From Actinomycetales bacterium (GTDB taxonomy: Bacteria; Actinomycetota; Actinomycetes; S36-B12; UBA5976), in assembly GCA_018970205.1 (NCBI GenBank), contig JAGWWW010000016.1:1-32205 (forward strand): DNA of 32,205 bases, in the 5' to 3' direction. The position numbers and the translations under genes were made by a program. Shown piece by piece: positions 7,717 to 14,659 of this stretch. The notes under the pieces were generated by a model, which saw only the letters and a program-made list of their open reading frames with translations, did not search any database and was not told where the DNA came from. How positions within the stretch are numbered: the stretch's first letter is position 1; every line of letters starts with the position of its first letter.

Positions 7717-8589
7717 ATGGGCGTCAAGGAGGTTGTTGCGGAGCTGCGCGCGGCACTCGCCGCGCAGGTGGCGCCGCTGGACCCCCTGGAGATGGCGGTG
7801 ACTGCGGCCCTGGGTTGTGTCTCGCCCGATGACGTCTTCGGGCCGCCGCCGGCCAGCCCCGACGCAGACGCTGACAGCACCGCGGTGATCGCGCCGATTC
7901 GACCCATCGTCCCCGCCGGATCAGTCGTGACCGCCTGGCATCAGCAGGCGCTGCTCGACGCAGGAATCGTCCGGCTGAGCGTCATCCCGCGTCCCCGGGT
8001 CGTCGTCATCGGGATTGACTCACCTGCCGGGCGCGCCCGCACCATGGCCCTGACATCCACTGCCACGTTGGCTGGAGCGCTCGCGCTGACCGTCTCAGCC
8101 GCTTCGTCTGCCGACCTTGCCGAGGTCATTGAAGACCAGCTCGGTCGCTCAGATCTCCTGTTGGTCTGTGAGGCCACCGGGGCCCCGGGTGCTGCAGCCA
8201 GTGTGCTGAGCCAGCAGGTCGGGCAATCGGCGCCGTTGTGGGACGCGCTGTCCTTGCCCGCGGTGAACTTCGCGGTCCTAGGGCCGCAGAGCGTGCCAGC
8301 GCTGGTGATGCCGGCTGACCCAGCCGGGCAGTTGCTGGCATTCGCGCTCGCTGCGCTGCCACTGATCGCCCGGCTTCAGGGATTGCCCCCTACTTCCTCG
8401 GAATCTGCGCACGACACCGCAGACGTCGCTGCAGCCGGGTCATTGATGGCGTCCTTCAGCGCGCGGCTGCTCGCCCGCGACGACTCTGCCGGCGGGGATG
8501 GTCCGGCTCCGCTGCTCGCGGAGCTCACGGACGCGTACGGCGGGAGTCTGCGGATCCCGTTGCCCTCACCACCGTCGGCGGGTGCGTGA
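7717..8589 (+). CDS. glp: Glp, degenerate gephyrin/MoeA-like protein
   Basis: 290 residues against about 400 for MoeA. The start (MGVKEVVAELRAALAAQVAPLDPLEMAV) and the block 'VPAGSVVTAWHQQALLDAGIVRLSVIPRPRVVVI' (67-98) match MoeA domain I and the entry to its MPT-binding domain III. The expected S-M-DGYAVR motif and most of domain II are missing after residue 40. TGDEL is replaced by GIDSP (99-103), the TSGGVS loop by CEATGA (151-156), and LPGNP by MPADP (198-202). No domain IV barrel follows. Its place between galU and rimJ/sepX is the position of Glp, which with its receptor GlpR coordinates division in Corynebacterium. A structural rather than molybdotransferase role is inferred. Its 3' end overlaps the next gene. 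Confidence 0.7.
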   Translation: MGVKEVVAELRAALAAQVAPLDPLEMAVTAALGCVSPDDVFGPPPASPDADADSTAVIAPIRPIVPAGSVVTAWHQQALLDAGIVRLSVIPRPRVVVIGIDSPAGRARTMALTSTATLAGALALTVSAASSADLAEVIEDQLGRSDLLLVCEATGAPGAAASVLSQQVGQSAPLWDALSLPAVNFAVLGPQSVPALVMPADPAGQLLAFALAALPLIARLQGLPPTSSESAHDTADVAAAGSLMASFSARLLARDDSAGGDGPAPLLAELTDAYGGSLRIPLPSPPSAGA

Positions 8590-9224
8590 TGGCCGCGCTG
8601 TGGCCGGTAGTCCTGCGCGACCGCGAGTTGGTCCTGCAGCCGTTGCGGATACGGGACTGGCAGGCGTGGTCGCAGGTCAGGTCGCGCAACCGCGAGTGGC
8701 TGCGGCCGTGGAACGCCACCACGCCGCGCCCGGATTCCGACGTGCCCCCGGCGTACCCGGCGATGGTGCGCCGGCTCCACGAGCAGGCCCGCGCGGGAAC
8801 GGCTCTGCCGTGGGCTCTGTGGCTGCGCGAGGGCTCGCAGGCGCACCTCATCGGTCAGGTGAGCGTGTCGGGCATCGTCGGCGGTGCCGCCCGAATGTGC
8901 AACATCGGCTACTGGATCGACGCGCACTACGCCGGCCGCGGCTACACCCCGCGCGCGGTGGCAATCGCTGTGCACTACCTCGTGGTGGAGCTGGACCTGC
9001 ACCGGGTGGAGATCGCAATCCGGCCCGAGAACGCCGCGAGTCTGCGGGTAGTGGCCAAACTCGGCTTCGACTACGAGGGGCATCGGCCGGCATTCCTGCA
9101 CATCGACGGTGCCTGGCGCGACCACGACATCTTCACCGTCACGCAGGAACAGGTGGCCGACCCCCACCACCCGCTGCGGCTCATGTGGGCTGAGCAGGGG
9201 CGCTCCTTCACAACCCGCTCGTGA
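8586..9224 (+). CDS. rimJ: GNAT acetyltransferase, RimJ/RimL type
   Basis: 212 residues with the RimJ-type layout: 'LVLQPLRIRDWQAWSQVRSRNREWLRPW' at the N-terminus (16-42), beta strands 'HLIGQVSVSGIV', acetyl-CoA loop AHYAGRGYTPRAV (113-125) and motif B 'RPENAASLRVVAKLGFDYEGH'. RimJ acetylates the N-terminal alanine of ribosomal protein S5 in E. coli; the actinobacterial orthologue's substrate is not established. The GTG start overlaps the glp stop (GTGA); ATG 8589 in the same frame is an alternative. It lies between glp and sepX, a conserved position. Confidence 0.88.
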   Translation: MMAALWPVVLRDRELVLQPLRIRDWQAWSQVRSRNREWLRPWNATTPRPDSDVPPAYPAMVRRLHEQARAGTALPWALWLREGSQAHLIGQVSVSGIVGGAARMCNIGYWIDAHYAGRGYTPRAVAIAVHYLVVELDLHRVEIAIRPENAASLRVVAKLGFDYEGHRPAFLHIDGAWRDHDIFTVTQEQVADPHHPLRLMWAEQGRSFTTRS

Positions 9225-9520
9225 CGCAGACGCGCGCGCTCGGAATCAACTTCGAGACCGCCGCGGCGCTGTTTAGCAATCGGCGTGGCTGCTGACCTGC
9301 AATCGGGTCGAGCACGCCGGAGCCGTCACCTTGAGATGCTGCGCTGTGCATGCGCAGAGGCTCGCATTTCTCGCCGGCTACGAGGTCTGCGACCGCAGTC
9401 GGCACCGGCCGCAAGGGCGGAGGGAAGCGGGGTCGCGGCAAGCGCGAAGGCACGTCCAAGAGTCGCGACACGCCGCGCGCACAAGTCAGAGTCTGTGTCC
9501 TATCAGACATGCCTGCGGCA

Positions 9521-9526
9521 TAGAGT
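9521..9526 (+). promoter_or_regulatory. -10 hexamer TAGAGT for sepX
   Basis: TAGAGT ends six bases before ATG 9533, a near-ideal leaderless arrangement. The rest of the 308-bp gap 9225-9532 holds no feature I would support beyond a weak 57-codon frame (9350-9523), whose TAG stop is the first half of this -10. Confidence 0.5.
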
Positions 9527-9532
9527 CCGCCT

Positions 9533-10324
9533 ATGGCGGCCGTCGTCTACATCGTCATCCTCGCGATGTGGGCTGCCGTGCTCGTGCCCATGTGGGCCAG
9601 GCACCGCGACCAGTCCCGCTCCCTGCGCACGGTTGACCACTTCCGGCGCGCGCTCACAACTCTCTCCGATGACCCCAAGATGCACGAGATGTTGCCGGTG
9701 TCACCAGCGATGGGCCGGCGCCGCAAGGTCTACGCAGCCTTGACCGGGTTGTTCGTCGTCGCGTGCCTGCTCTGGATCGCGCGACTGGCGTCGGCGTCTG
9801 TGATGCTGGCGCCGCTTTCGCTGATGGTGGCGTTCACCGTGGCAGCGCGCAAGCAGGTGCGCCGTGAGCGCCGTGAGCGCGACATTGCCATTCGTTACCT
9901 GCGGGCGCGCGCTCGGTGCATGGCTGCGCATCCATCCAGGGCCGAGCAGGTCGCACGCCCTCTCGTGAAGGCCGCCGGCGCGCCACCGGTCGCCGCGCGG
10001 CCGGCAGTTCGGGTGGATGACGGAGTCGACGTGGCTGCGCGTGCGGCCGATGTCGCCCAGCCTTGGTCAGCGCAGCCACTGACTCTGCCGACCTACGTCA
10101 CAGCGCCCACGGCCACGCCGGTTCGCCGCAACCTCGACGTGGCCAGCGACGGCGTCTTCGACCGCGAGCAGATGTTGCGCCAGGCCGGCGACGTCCGCCG
10201 GGCGCGTGCCGCCGAGGTCGAGCGTGACTTCATCGACGAGTTCCTCGAGCAGACCCACGGGCAGCCCGCTGACGACGTTTTCGACCAGCAGGCCCCGGAC
10301 CGCCGTCGCGTCGCGAACGGCTGA
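9533..10324 (+). CDS. sepX: SepX/GlpR-like membrane division protein
   Basis: 263 residues. The N-terminal membrane helix MAAVVYIVILAMWAAVLVPM (1-20) followed by 'RTVDHFRRALTTLSDD' is the family signature. Two more hydrophobic segments lie at 66-84 and 88-104, then an Arg-rich stretch (106-128) and a long cytoplasmic tail. The tail contains LPTYVTAP (185-192), a conserved motif before the C-terminal 'RxxD' region. The orthologue SepX is required for normal septation in Streptomyces, and GlpR is the membrane receptor of Glp in Corynebacterium. Here it lies two genes after glp, so the pair is retained although Glp is reduced. A -10 six bases upstream suggests a separate leaderless transcript. 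Confidence 0.85.
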   Translation: MAAVVYIVILAMWAAVLVPMWARHRDQSRSLRTVDHFRRALTTLSDDPKMHEMLPVSPAMGRRRKVYAALTGLFVVACLLWIARLASASVMLAPLSLMVAFTVAARKQVRRERRERDIAIRYLRARARCMAAHPSRAEQVARPLVKAAGAPPVAARPAVRVDDGVDVAARAADVAQPWSAQPLTLPTYVTAPTATPVRRNLDVASDGVFDREQMLRQAGDVRRARAAEVERDFIDEFLEQTHGQPADDVFDQQAPDRRRVANG

Positions 10325-10398
10325 TGCCCGCGGCTGATGCCGTCTGCTACGTGCGCAAACCCGCTGTGCTGGCCGGTGCTATTCTCGCCTTCCCGCAA

Positions 10399-10471
10399 GG
10401 GGCTGTAGCGCAGTTGGTAGCGCGCCTCGTTCGCATCGAGGAGGCCAGGGGTTCGAATCCCCTCAGCTCCA
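10399..10471 (+). tRNA. tRNA-Ala (anticodon CGC)
   Basis: Full cloverleaf of 73 nt. The acceptor arm GGGGCTG pairs with CAGCTCC and carries the G3:U70 wobble that defines alanine identity. The anticodon stem CCTCG/CGAGG encloses TTCGCAT, giving anticodon CGC (reads GCG). The T arm is CAGGG-GTTCGAATC-CCCT-like with the standard TTCGAAT loop. Discriminator is A and CCA is not encoded. It follows sepX, its usual actinobacterial place. Confidence 0.96.
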
Positions 10472-10478
10472 CACTTGC

Positions 10479-10508
10479 ACTGGGGTCGCGTTGTTCCGCG
10501 GCCCCAGT
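10479..10508 (+). terminator. Hairpin terminator after tRNA-Ala
   Basis: A 12-bp stem, ACTGGGGTCGCG (10479-10490) with CGCGGCCCCAGT (10497-10508), contains one G-U pair and closes a 6-base loop TTGTTC. It starts eight bases after the tRNA. There is no long T-run, as is frequent in actinobacterial terminators. It also separates the core cluster from the converging Fic cassette. Confidence 0.75.
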
Positions 10509-10652
10509 TGCATGTGTGGCCCTTGAGCACGAGGGGATTCGCCGACGTGGCCGCCCTCTGGGCGGCCGACGGCTCCCTTCAGATCGGCCCGTGCCCTGCA
10601 GTCGCGTTGCTCCTTGGCTGCTGTCTGCCTCCGAGGACCGCGGCGTGCGGCG

Positions 10653-11258
10653 CTAGGAACGCACGAATCGGATGAGGTCTGAGAATTCGCCTCGGTCAGC
10701 ATGCCTGAGCGCGGTGATGTACCTCTGACGAATGTCAGGATCCATGCCGGAGCCGCTGCCCCACGTGAACGGCGCTGTCCCGGTTGCACGCACGAGCGCG
10801 TCCGTGTACTGCCGTGCTAGTCGGCCGTTTCCGTTGCGGAATGGGTGGATCTGAACAAGACGGTGGTGGATGCGGCAGAGCGGCACGACGCTGTCGACGC
10901 AGTTAGTTGTTTCAAGCCAAAAACGGGCGTCGTCCACGAGATTGCGAACCTCTACGGCAACGCGCGATGGCGCTACGCCAATACTCAATTCAGTGGTTCG
11001 GTAGTGACCAGCCCATGACCAAACGTCACCGAACATCGCCTTGTGTAACGCACGGATTGTGTGATCGTCCAAGATCGCCGACATGGGAAATCGGACACAG
11101 ATTGGGTGGCGGCGTGCCTTTGCGATGTTGTCACGTTCGACAAGATTGAGTTCAGCCCGCGTAGTGACCCAGCCGGGGATAAGGGATTCAAGGTCGTCTG
11201 GCTGCAGAGGTGTAGCCCCGTCTGGCCCGGTCTGCAGCCACATTGCATCGCTATTCAT
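10653..11258 (-). CDS. Fic/DOC family protein, 'mobile mystery protein B'
   Basis: 201 residues. The Fic active site is HPFRNGNGRLAR (138-149), with the catalytic His and the nucleotide-binding GNGR; Asn replaces the Asp/Glu of the HxFx(D/E)GNGR consensus, as is usual in this subfamily. Family blocks 'LIPGWVTTRAELNLVERDNI' (26-45), 'LHKAMFGDVWSWAGHYR' (71-87) and 'HHRLVQIHPF' are present. Fic proteins transfer AMP or other phosphate-containing groups to target proteins and often act as toxins. It overlaps the HTH gene upstream by eight bases, forming the known mystery A/B pair. I infer a toxin-antitoxin-like unit, but the target and any antitoxin role of A are unproven. Confidence 0.85.
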   Translation of the reverse strand: MNSDAMWLQTGPDGATPLQPDDLESLIPGWVTTRAELNLVERDNIAKARRHPICVRFPMSAILDDHTIRALHKAMFGDVWSWAGHYRTTELSIGVAPSRVAVEVRNLVDDARFWLETTNCVDSVVPLCRIHHRLVQIHPFRNGNGRLARQYTDALVRATGTAPFTWGSGSGMDPDIRQRYITALRHADRGEFSDLIRFVRS

Positions 11259-11724
11259 CCCACAGTCCAGGCCGGCGCTGCCAGGCCTCCACTTCTTGCC
11301 TGAACAAGTCTTCGGTCAGTGATGCCGGCACAGTCTGGGCCTCGAGCTCCATCGTGTGTTGAACGGGCGCCAGCGACATCGCTGCCCGTCGCTCTGCCTG
11401 TGCTTGCACCGTCTCTGCCAAGCCCCGCCTGGGTACCAGTGCGTAGACGAGGTCACAGTCCAGCGCTTCAGCCGCTCGCCGAAGGGTGTCCAGACGAATC
11501 GCGGCGCGGGTCTCACTGGTCTCCATCCGCAAGACGGTGGACTCAGCGGTGCCCATTCGGGCTGCGAGATTCCCTGCGGACATGCCCAATGCCGTCCGCA
11601 GGGTGCGAATCCAGCCGTCGCGAGGCACTGACATCGTGGCGGCGGCTTCGCGTGCGCGAGCCAGACGCGGATCAAGCGCATGTCGCGCCTGGCGCCGAGC
11701 ACCTGAGGTGGCGATTCTGGGCAT
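11251..11724 (-). CDS. HTH transcriptional regulator, 'mobile mystery protein A'
   Basis: 157 residues from ATG 11724, which has AGGAAGGA about nine bases upstream; a longer frame reaching 11778 would start inside the operator-like repeat and lacks a ribosome site. An Arg-rich N-terminus precedes an XRE-type helix-turn-helix (about 36-98: GWIRTLRTALGMSAGNLAARMGTA..., LRRAAEALDCDLVYALVPR). The ending 'VQHTMELEAQ' (121-130) is diagnostic of mobile mystery protein A. It is translationally coupled to the Fic gene and probably represses its own promoter. Unlike most neighbours it uses a Shine-Dalgarno start, which fits an acquired cassette. Confidence 0.85.
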   Translation of the reverse strand: MPRIATSGARRQARHALDPRLARAREAAATMSVPRDGWIRTLRTALGMSAGNLAARMGTAESTVLRMETSETRAAIRLDTLRRAAEALDCDLVYALVPRRGLAETVQAQAERRAAMSLAPVQHTMELEAQTVPASLTEDLFRQEVEAWQRRPGLWDE

Positions 11725-11764
11725 GCGCGCGTCCTTCCTGTAGGCCAGACCGTGAGCGTAACAT

Positions 11765-11812
11765 GCAATATAGAGCATGTTTAAGTTTCTTTATCCAGCA
11801 TTATAGTGCATG
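11765..11812. promoter_or_regulatory. Duplicated operator-like motif before the mystery A/B cassette
   Basis: Two 15-mers, GCAATATAGAGCATG (11765-11779) and GCATTATAGTGCATG (11798-11812), match at 13 of 15 bases, with starts 33 bp apart, close to three helical turns. On the minus strand the second contains TATAAT (11800-11805) and the first TATATT (11767-11772), so the motif may also supply the -10. This AT-rich patch stands out from its surroundings. Best read as the autoregulatory operator of the HTH protein. Confidence 0.55.
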
Positions 11813-11977
11813 CACGTCGACCGGCCGCTCTCTGTGGTCAGTTGGCGCTGCCGTTGCTTTGGGGGTCGAACTGGGCGCCGAAGAAAGTCGAGCACTTCAG
11901 GCAGCGACTGATGTACGTGAATCGCCGAAGCCTCCGCGTTTGCCTCGCACTTGTAGCGCCTAGCCCGGACCGCAGCC

Positions 11978-13762
11978 TCAAATCCAGGTCTGGAGCCACA
12001 TCCGAAGCAGCCAGGTGCTGTACGGGATGGGCTGGCCCGTCCACAGCGGGTGCAACGCCCAGGTGGTGACCAGCGCGCAAAGCACCACGCTGGTCACGAC
12101 GGCGAATCGGATGCCGCGCTCGCCGGGCGAGTCGAGGATTGCAACGCAACTGCGGGCCAGCGCGACGCAAGTGAAGGGCACCATGATGACCGCGTAGAAC
12201 GTGAAGATGGTGCGGTGCTGGAAGAGCAGCCACGGCAGCCACCCGGCCGCCCAGCCAACCACGATGACCATCGCTCGAAAGTCCCGCTTGGCCAACCACT
12301 GCCAGGCTTGATGCAGGATTGCGAGCAACCCGGCCCACCACACGATCGGGTTGCCCAGCGCGAGCACCTCCGCCGCGCAGGACTTCGCCCCACAGGGGCC
12401 TTTGGAGTCGTAGTAGAAGGATGTCGGCCGTGCCATCACCGGCCACGACCACGCATTGGCCTTGTACGCGTGGCCCTGGGTCAAGTTGACATGGAAGCTC
12501 CACATCTGACCGTGATAGTGCAGCCACGACCGTAGCGCCGCCGGAAGTGCCGCCATGACGCCGCTGACGGTGGCAGTCGCCGCCCATTGGCGGTTGTACG
12601 CCCCGGGCGTGCTGAACCAGCCGACCCACGACGCGAGGTAGACCAGCAGCGGCACCAGCACCATCGCGGCGGCTGCCACCGGGGCATCGTGCAGCAGGGT
12701 GCGTCGCATCCGGTGCCGCACGCCGAGCAGGCGCCGGGTGCCGCTGCCGCACGCCAGCACCAGGAGCCCGAGGAACGCGATGTGCCAAACCGCGCTCCAC
12801 TTCGTGCTCACCGCCAGCCCCAGCAACCCGCCAGCCGCCCAGAGCCACGGCCGCGCCCCGAACCGGACGCCGCCGGTCTGCCATTGCCGCGCCATCGCAG
12901 CCGGGTCCAGGCTCGTGCGTAGCTGGCCGGCAAGCGCGGCCCGCACGCGGTCCCGGTCGCGCACGATGCACGTGACTGCCGCAACCACAAGGAAAGTGAG
13001 GATCCCGTCGAGCACAGCGGTGCGGCTCAGCACGATTGCCATGCCGTCGATGGCGAGGAACAGCCCAGTGCCCGCCGCGACCGCCGGCGACCTGGTGAGC
13101 CGCAGTGCCAGGCGCGTGGTTAGCAGCACCAGCAGCGTGCCGAGCAGCGCAGGCATGAAGCGCCAGCCGAAGGGAGTCATCCCGAACAACTGCTCACCGA
13201 TGGCGATGATCCACTTGCCCAGCGGCGGATGGACGATGTAGGCGAGGGAGTCTTTGAAAAGTTTGTCGATTGCCGCGGCGCTGCCGTTGGCGGCGATGAT
13301 CGCCTTGTCCGCGCCGTCGACCCAGTTCCACTCGGCGCCGTGTGTGAGCATCGCGTACGCGTCTTTGGCGTAGTACGTCTCGTCGAACACCAATGCTCGT
13401 GGCCGGCCCAGCGCAGGCCAGCGCAATGCGGCTCCGGCCAGCGTCGCCGCAAGCGGGATGATCCAACTACGCCAGCCGCGTGTCCATGGGGTCTGCGCCG
13501 GGTCGAGCCGGTCGATCAGTTGTGTCACGTCCAGAGTCGGGGCTGCAGCAACGTTGGCGGGAGCTGTTGTGGCGCCGTCGGCCTCTACGGCGGCTTCATG
13601 GCCCGCGTCGGTCGGAGCGGTCGCGCTGGGTCCGCTGACGGTCACGTTGCCTACGCCCGCAGCCGCGCTGCCGTCCGCACCGTCACCTGCGACACCCTCA
13701 GAAACACCACCGTGCTCCGGGTCATCGGCCGCATTCGTCCGCTCGAACGGCTTCTGACCCAT
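11978..13762 (-). CDS. pmt: Protein O-mannosyltransferase (PMT/GT39 family)
   Basis: 594 residues from ATG 13762. Residues 1-95 are an acidic, Ala/Gly-rich disordered extension. The multi-spanning membrane enzyme follows, with the catalytic Asp-Glu in VFDETYYAKDAY (125-136) in the first external loop and HPPLGKW (178-184), both typical of bacterial PMT. The family transfers mannose from polyprenyl-phosphate-mannose to Ser/Thr of proteins during Sec export; the Mycobacterium orthologue is Rv1002c. The frame extends upstream to 13915, but that would overlap rsmI deeply and is low-complexity Arg-rich sequence. TATTCT (13771-13776) lies eight bases before the ATG. Divergence from rsmI is the conserved arrangement. 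Confidence 0.92.
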   Translation of the reverse strand: MGQKPFERTNAADDPEHGGVSEGVAGDGADGSAAAGVGNVTVSGPSATAPTDAGHEAAVEADGATTAPANVAAAPTLDVTQLIDRLDPAQTPWTRGWRSWIIPLAATLAGAALRWPALGRPRALVFDETYYAKDAYAMLTHGAEWNWVDGADKAIIAANGSAAAIDKLFKDSLAYIVHPPLGKWIIAIGEQLFGMTPFGWRFMPALLGTLLVLLTTRLALRLTRSPAVAAGTGLFLAIDGMAIVLSRTAVLDGILTFLVVAAVTCIVRDRDRVRAALAGQLRTSLDPAAMARQWQTGGVRFGARPWLWAAGGLLGLAVSTKWSAVWHIAFLGLLVLACGSGTRRLLGVRHRMRRTLLHDAPVAAAAMVLVPLLVYLASWVGWFSTPGAYNRQWAATATVSGVMAALPAALRSWLHYHGQMWSFHVNLTQGHAYKANAWSWPVMARPTSFYYDSKGPCGAKSCAAEVLALGNPIVWWAGLLAILHQAWQWLAKRDFRAMVIVVGWAAGWLPWLLFQHRTIFTFYAVIMVPFTCVALARSCVAILDSPGERGIRFAVVTSVVLCALVTTWALHPLWTGQPIPYSTWLLRMWLQTWI

Positions 13763-13770
13763 GACCGACA

Positions 13771-13776
13771 AGAATA
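13771..13776 (-). promoter_or_regulatory. -10 hexamer TATTCT for the mannosyltransferase gene
   Basis: Reads TATTCT on the minus strand, eight bases from ATG 13762. The entire divergent gap to rsmI is 20 bp, so this element and any rsmI promoter must overlap (plus-strand AAGAAT, seven bases before ATG 13783, is a weaker match). Confidence 0.4.
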
Positions 13777-13782
13777 GATGCC

Positions 13783-14649
13783 ATGACCGGCCGCCTTGTG
13801 CTCGCTGCGACGCCGATCGGCAACATCGCCGACGCCTCAACGCGCCTGCGCGAGTTGCTCGGGAGCGCTGACGTGATCGCGGCCGAGGACACCCGGCGAC
13901 TGTTGAATCTGGCATCCGCTCTGGGCGTGCGTGTGCGCGGCACCGTGCTGTCGTACTACGACGCGAACGAGGCGGACCGGGCGCAGGAACTCTTGCAACG
14001 CCTGCGTGAGGGCCAGACCGTGCTGCTGGTCAGCGACGCTGGCATGCCGCTGGTCAGCGACCCGGGCCACCGGGTCGTGAGCATGGCTGTGGCCGAGGGA
14101 ATCACCGTCGACGCGATCCCTGGCCCGTCAGCGGTCACGACCGCGCTCGCGGTCAGCGGGCTGCCAGTGGAGCGCTTCACGTTCGAGGGTTTCCTCGCCC
14201 GCCGCGGCGGCGAGCGCCGAGCCCACTTGCAGTCCCTGCGCGATGAGCGCCGCGCGATGGTGTTCTTCGAGGCACCGCACCGGCTCGTCGAGGCCCTGCA
14301 CGACGCCGTAGAGGTGTTCGGAGCCGACCGCGGCTGCGCCGTGTGCCGAGAGCTGACCAAGACGTATCAAGAGGTCGTCCGAGGCTCCCTCGCCGAAGCG
14401 CTCGCACACTTCGAAGCAGTCGAGCCGCGCGGGGAGATCACCGTCGTCATCGCAGGCCGAACCGCTCCGGTGGCCGCAGACCTCAGCGACGACGACATCA
14501 TCGCCCGCGTCCACCTCGAGCAGGCTTCGGGCCTGTCCGCGAGCGCCGCATCCGCGGCGGTTGCGAAGTCGGTGGGGCTGCCCCGGCAGGCCATCTACGA
14601 GTTGGTCCTCGCCGCCAAGCGAAAGAGCCCCGACGCGCCGCATCCCTAG
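13783..14649 (+). CDS. rsmI: 16S rRNA (cytidine1402-2'-O)-methyltransferase
   Basis: 288 residues, the usual length. RsmI methylates the ribose of C1402 in the decoding centre using S-adenosylmethionine. The tetrapyrrole-methylase-type fold is marked by ATPIGN (9-14), AAEDTRR (33-39), 'LVSDAGMPLVSDPG', 'IPGPSAVTTALAVSGLP' and 'FFEAPHR'. The C-terminal 'ASAAVAKSVGLPRQAIYEL' is the family's extra helical domain. Its TAG stop forms the first half of the -10 for metG. Confidence 0.95.
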   Translation: MTGRLVLAATPIGNIADASTRLRELLGSADVIAAEDTRRLLNLASALGVRVRGTVLSYYDANEADRAQELLQRLREGQTVLLVSDAGMPLVSDPGHRVVSMAVAEGITVDAIPGPSAVTTALAVSGLPVERFTFEGFLARRGGERRAHLQSLRDERRAMVFFEAPHRLVEALHDAVEVFGADRGCAVCRELTKTYQEVVRGSLAEALAHFEAVEPRGEITVVIAGRTAPVAADLSDDDIIARVHLEQASGLSASAASAAVAKSVGLPRQAIYELVLAAKRKSPDAPHP

Positions 14650-14652
14650 GAT
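14647..14652 (+). promoter_or_regulatory. -10 hexamer TAGGAT for metG, built from the rsmI stop
   Basis: TAGGAT ends seven bases before ATG 14660. Its TAG is the rsmI stop codon. No Shine-Dalgarno sequence lies in the 10-bp gap, so leaderless initiation is likely. Confidence 0.5.
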
Positions 14653-14659
14653 TACCGCC

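Noticed and set aside
10399-11977. att-like repeat of the tRNA-Ala 3' end beyond the Fic cassette
   Set aside because: I found no second copy of the TTCGAATCCCCT segment before pmt, so no integrated element boundary can be drawn.
11838-12971. Long minus-strand frame ending CLKCSTFFGAQFD
   Set aside because: It overlaps the mannosyltransferase gene in another frame with Arg/Gly-rich composition. The Cys pair at its end is suggestive, but no start or domain supports it.
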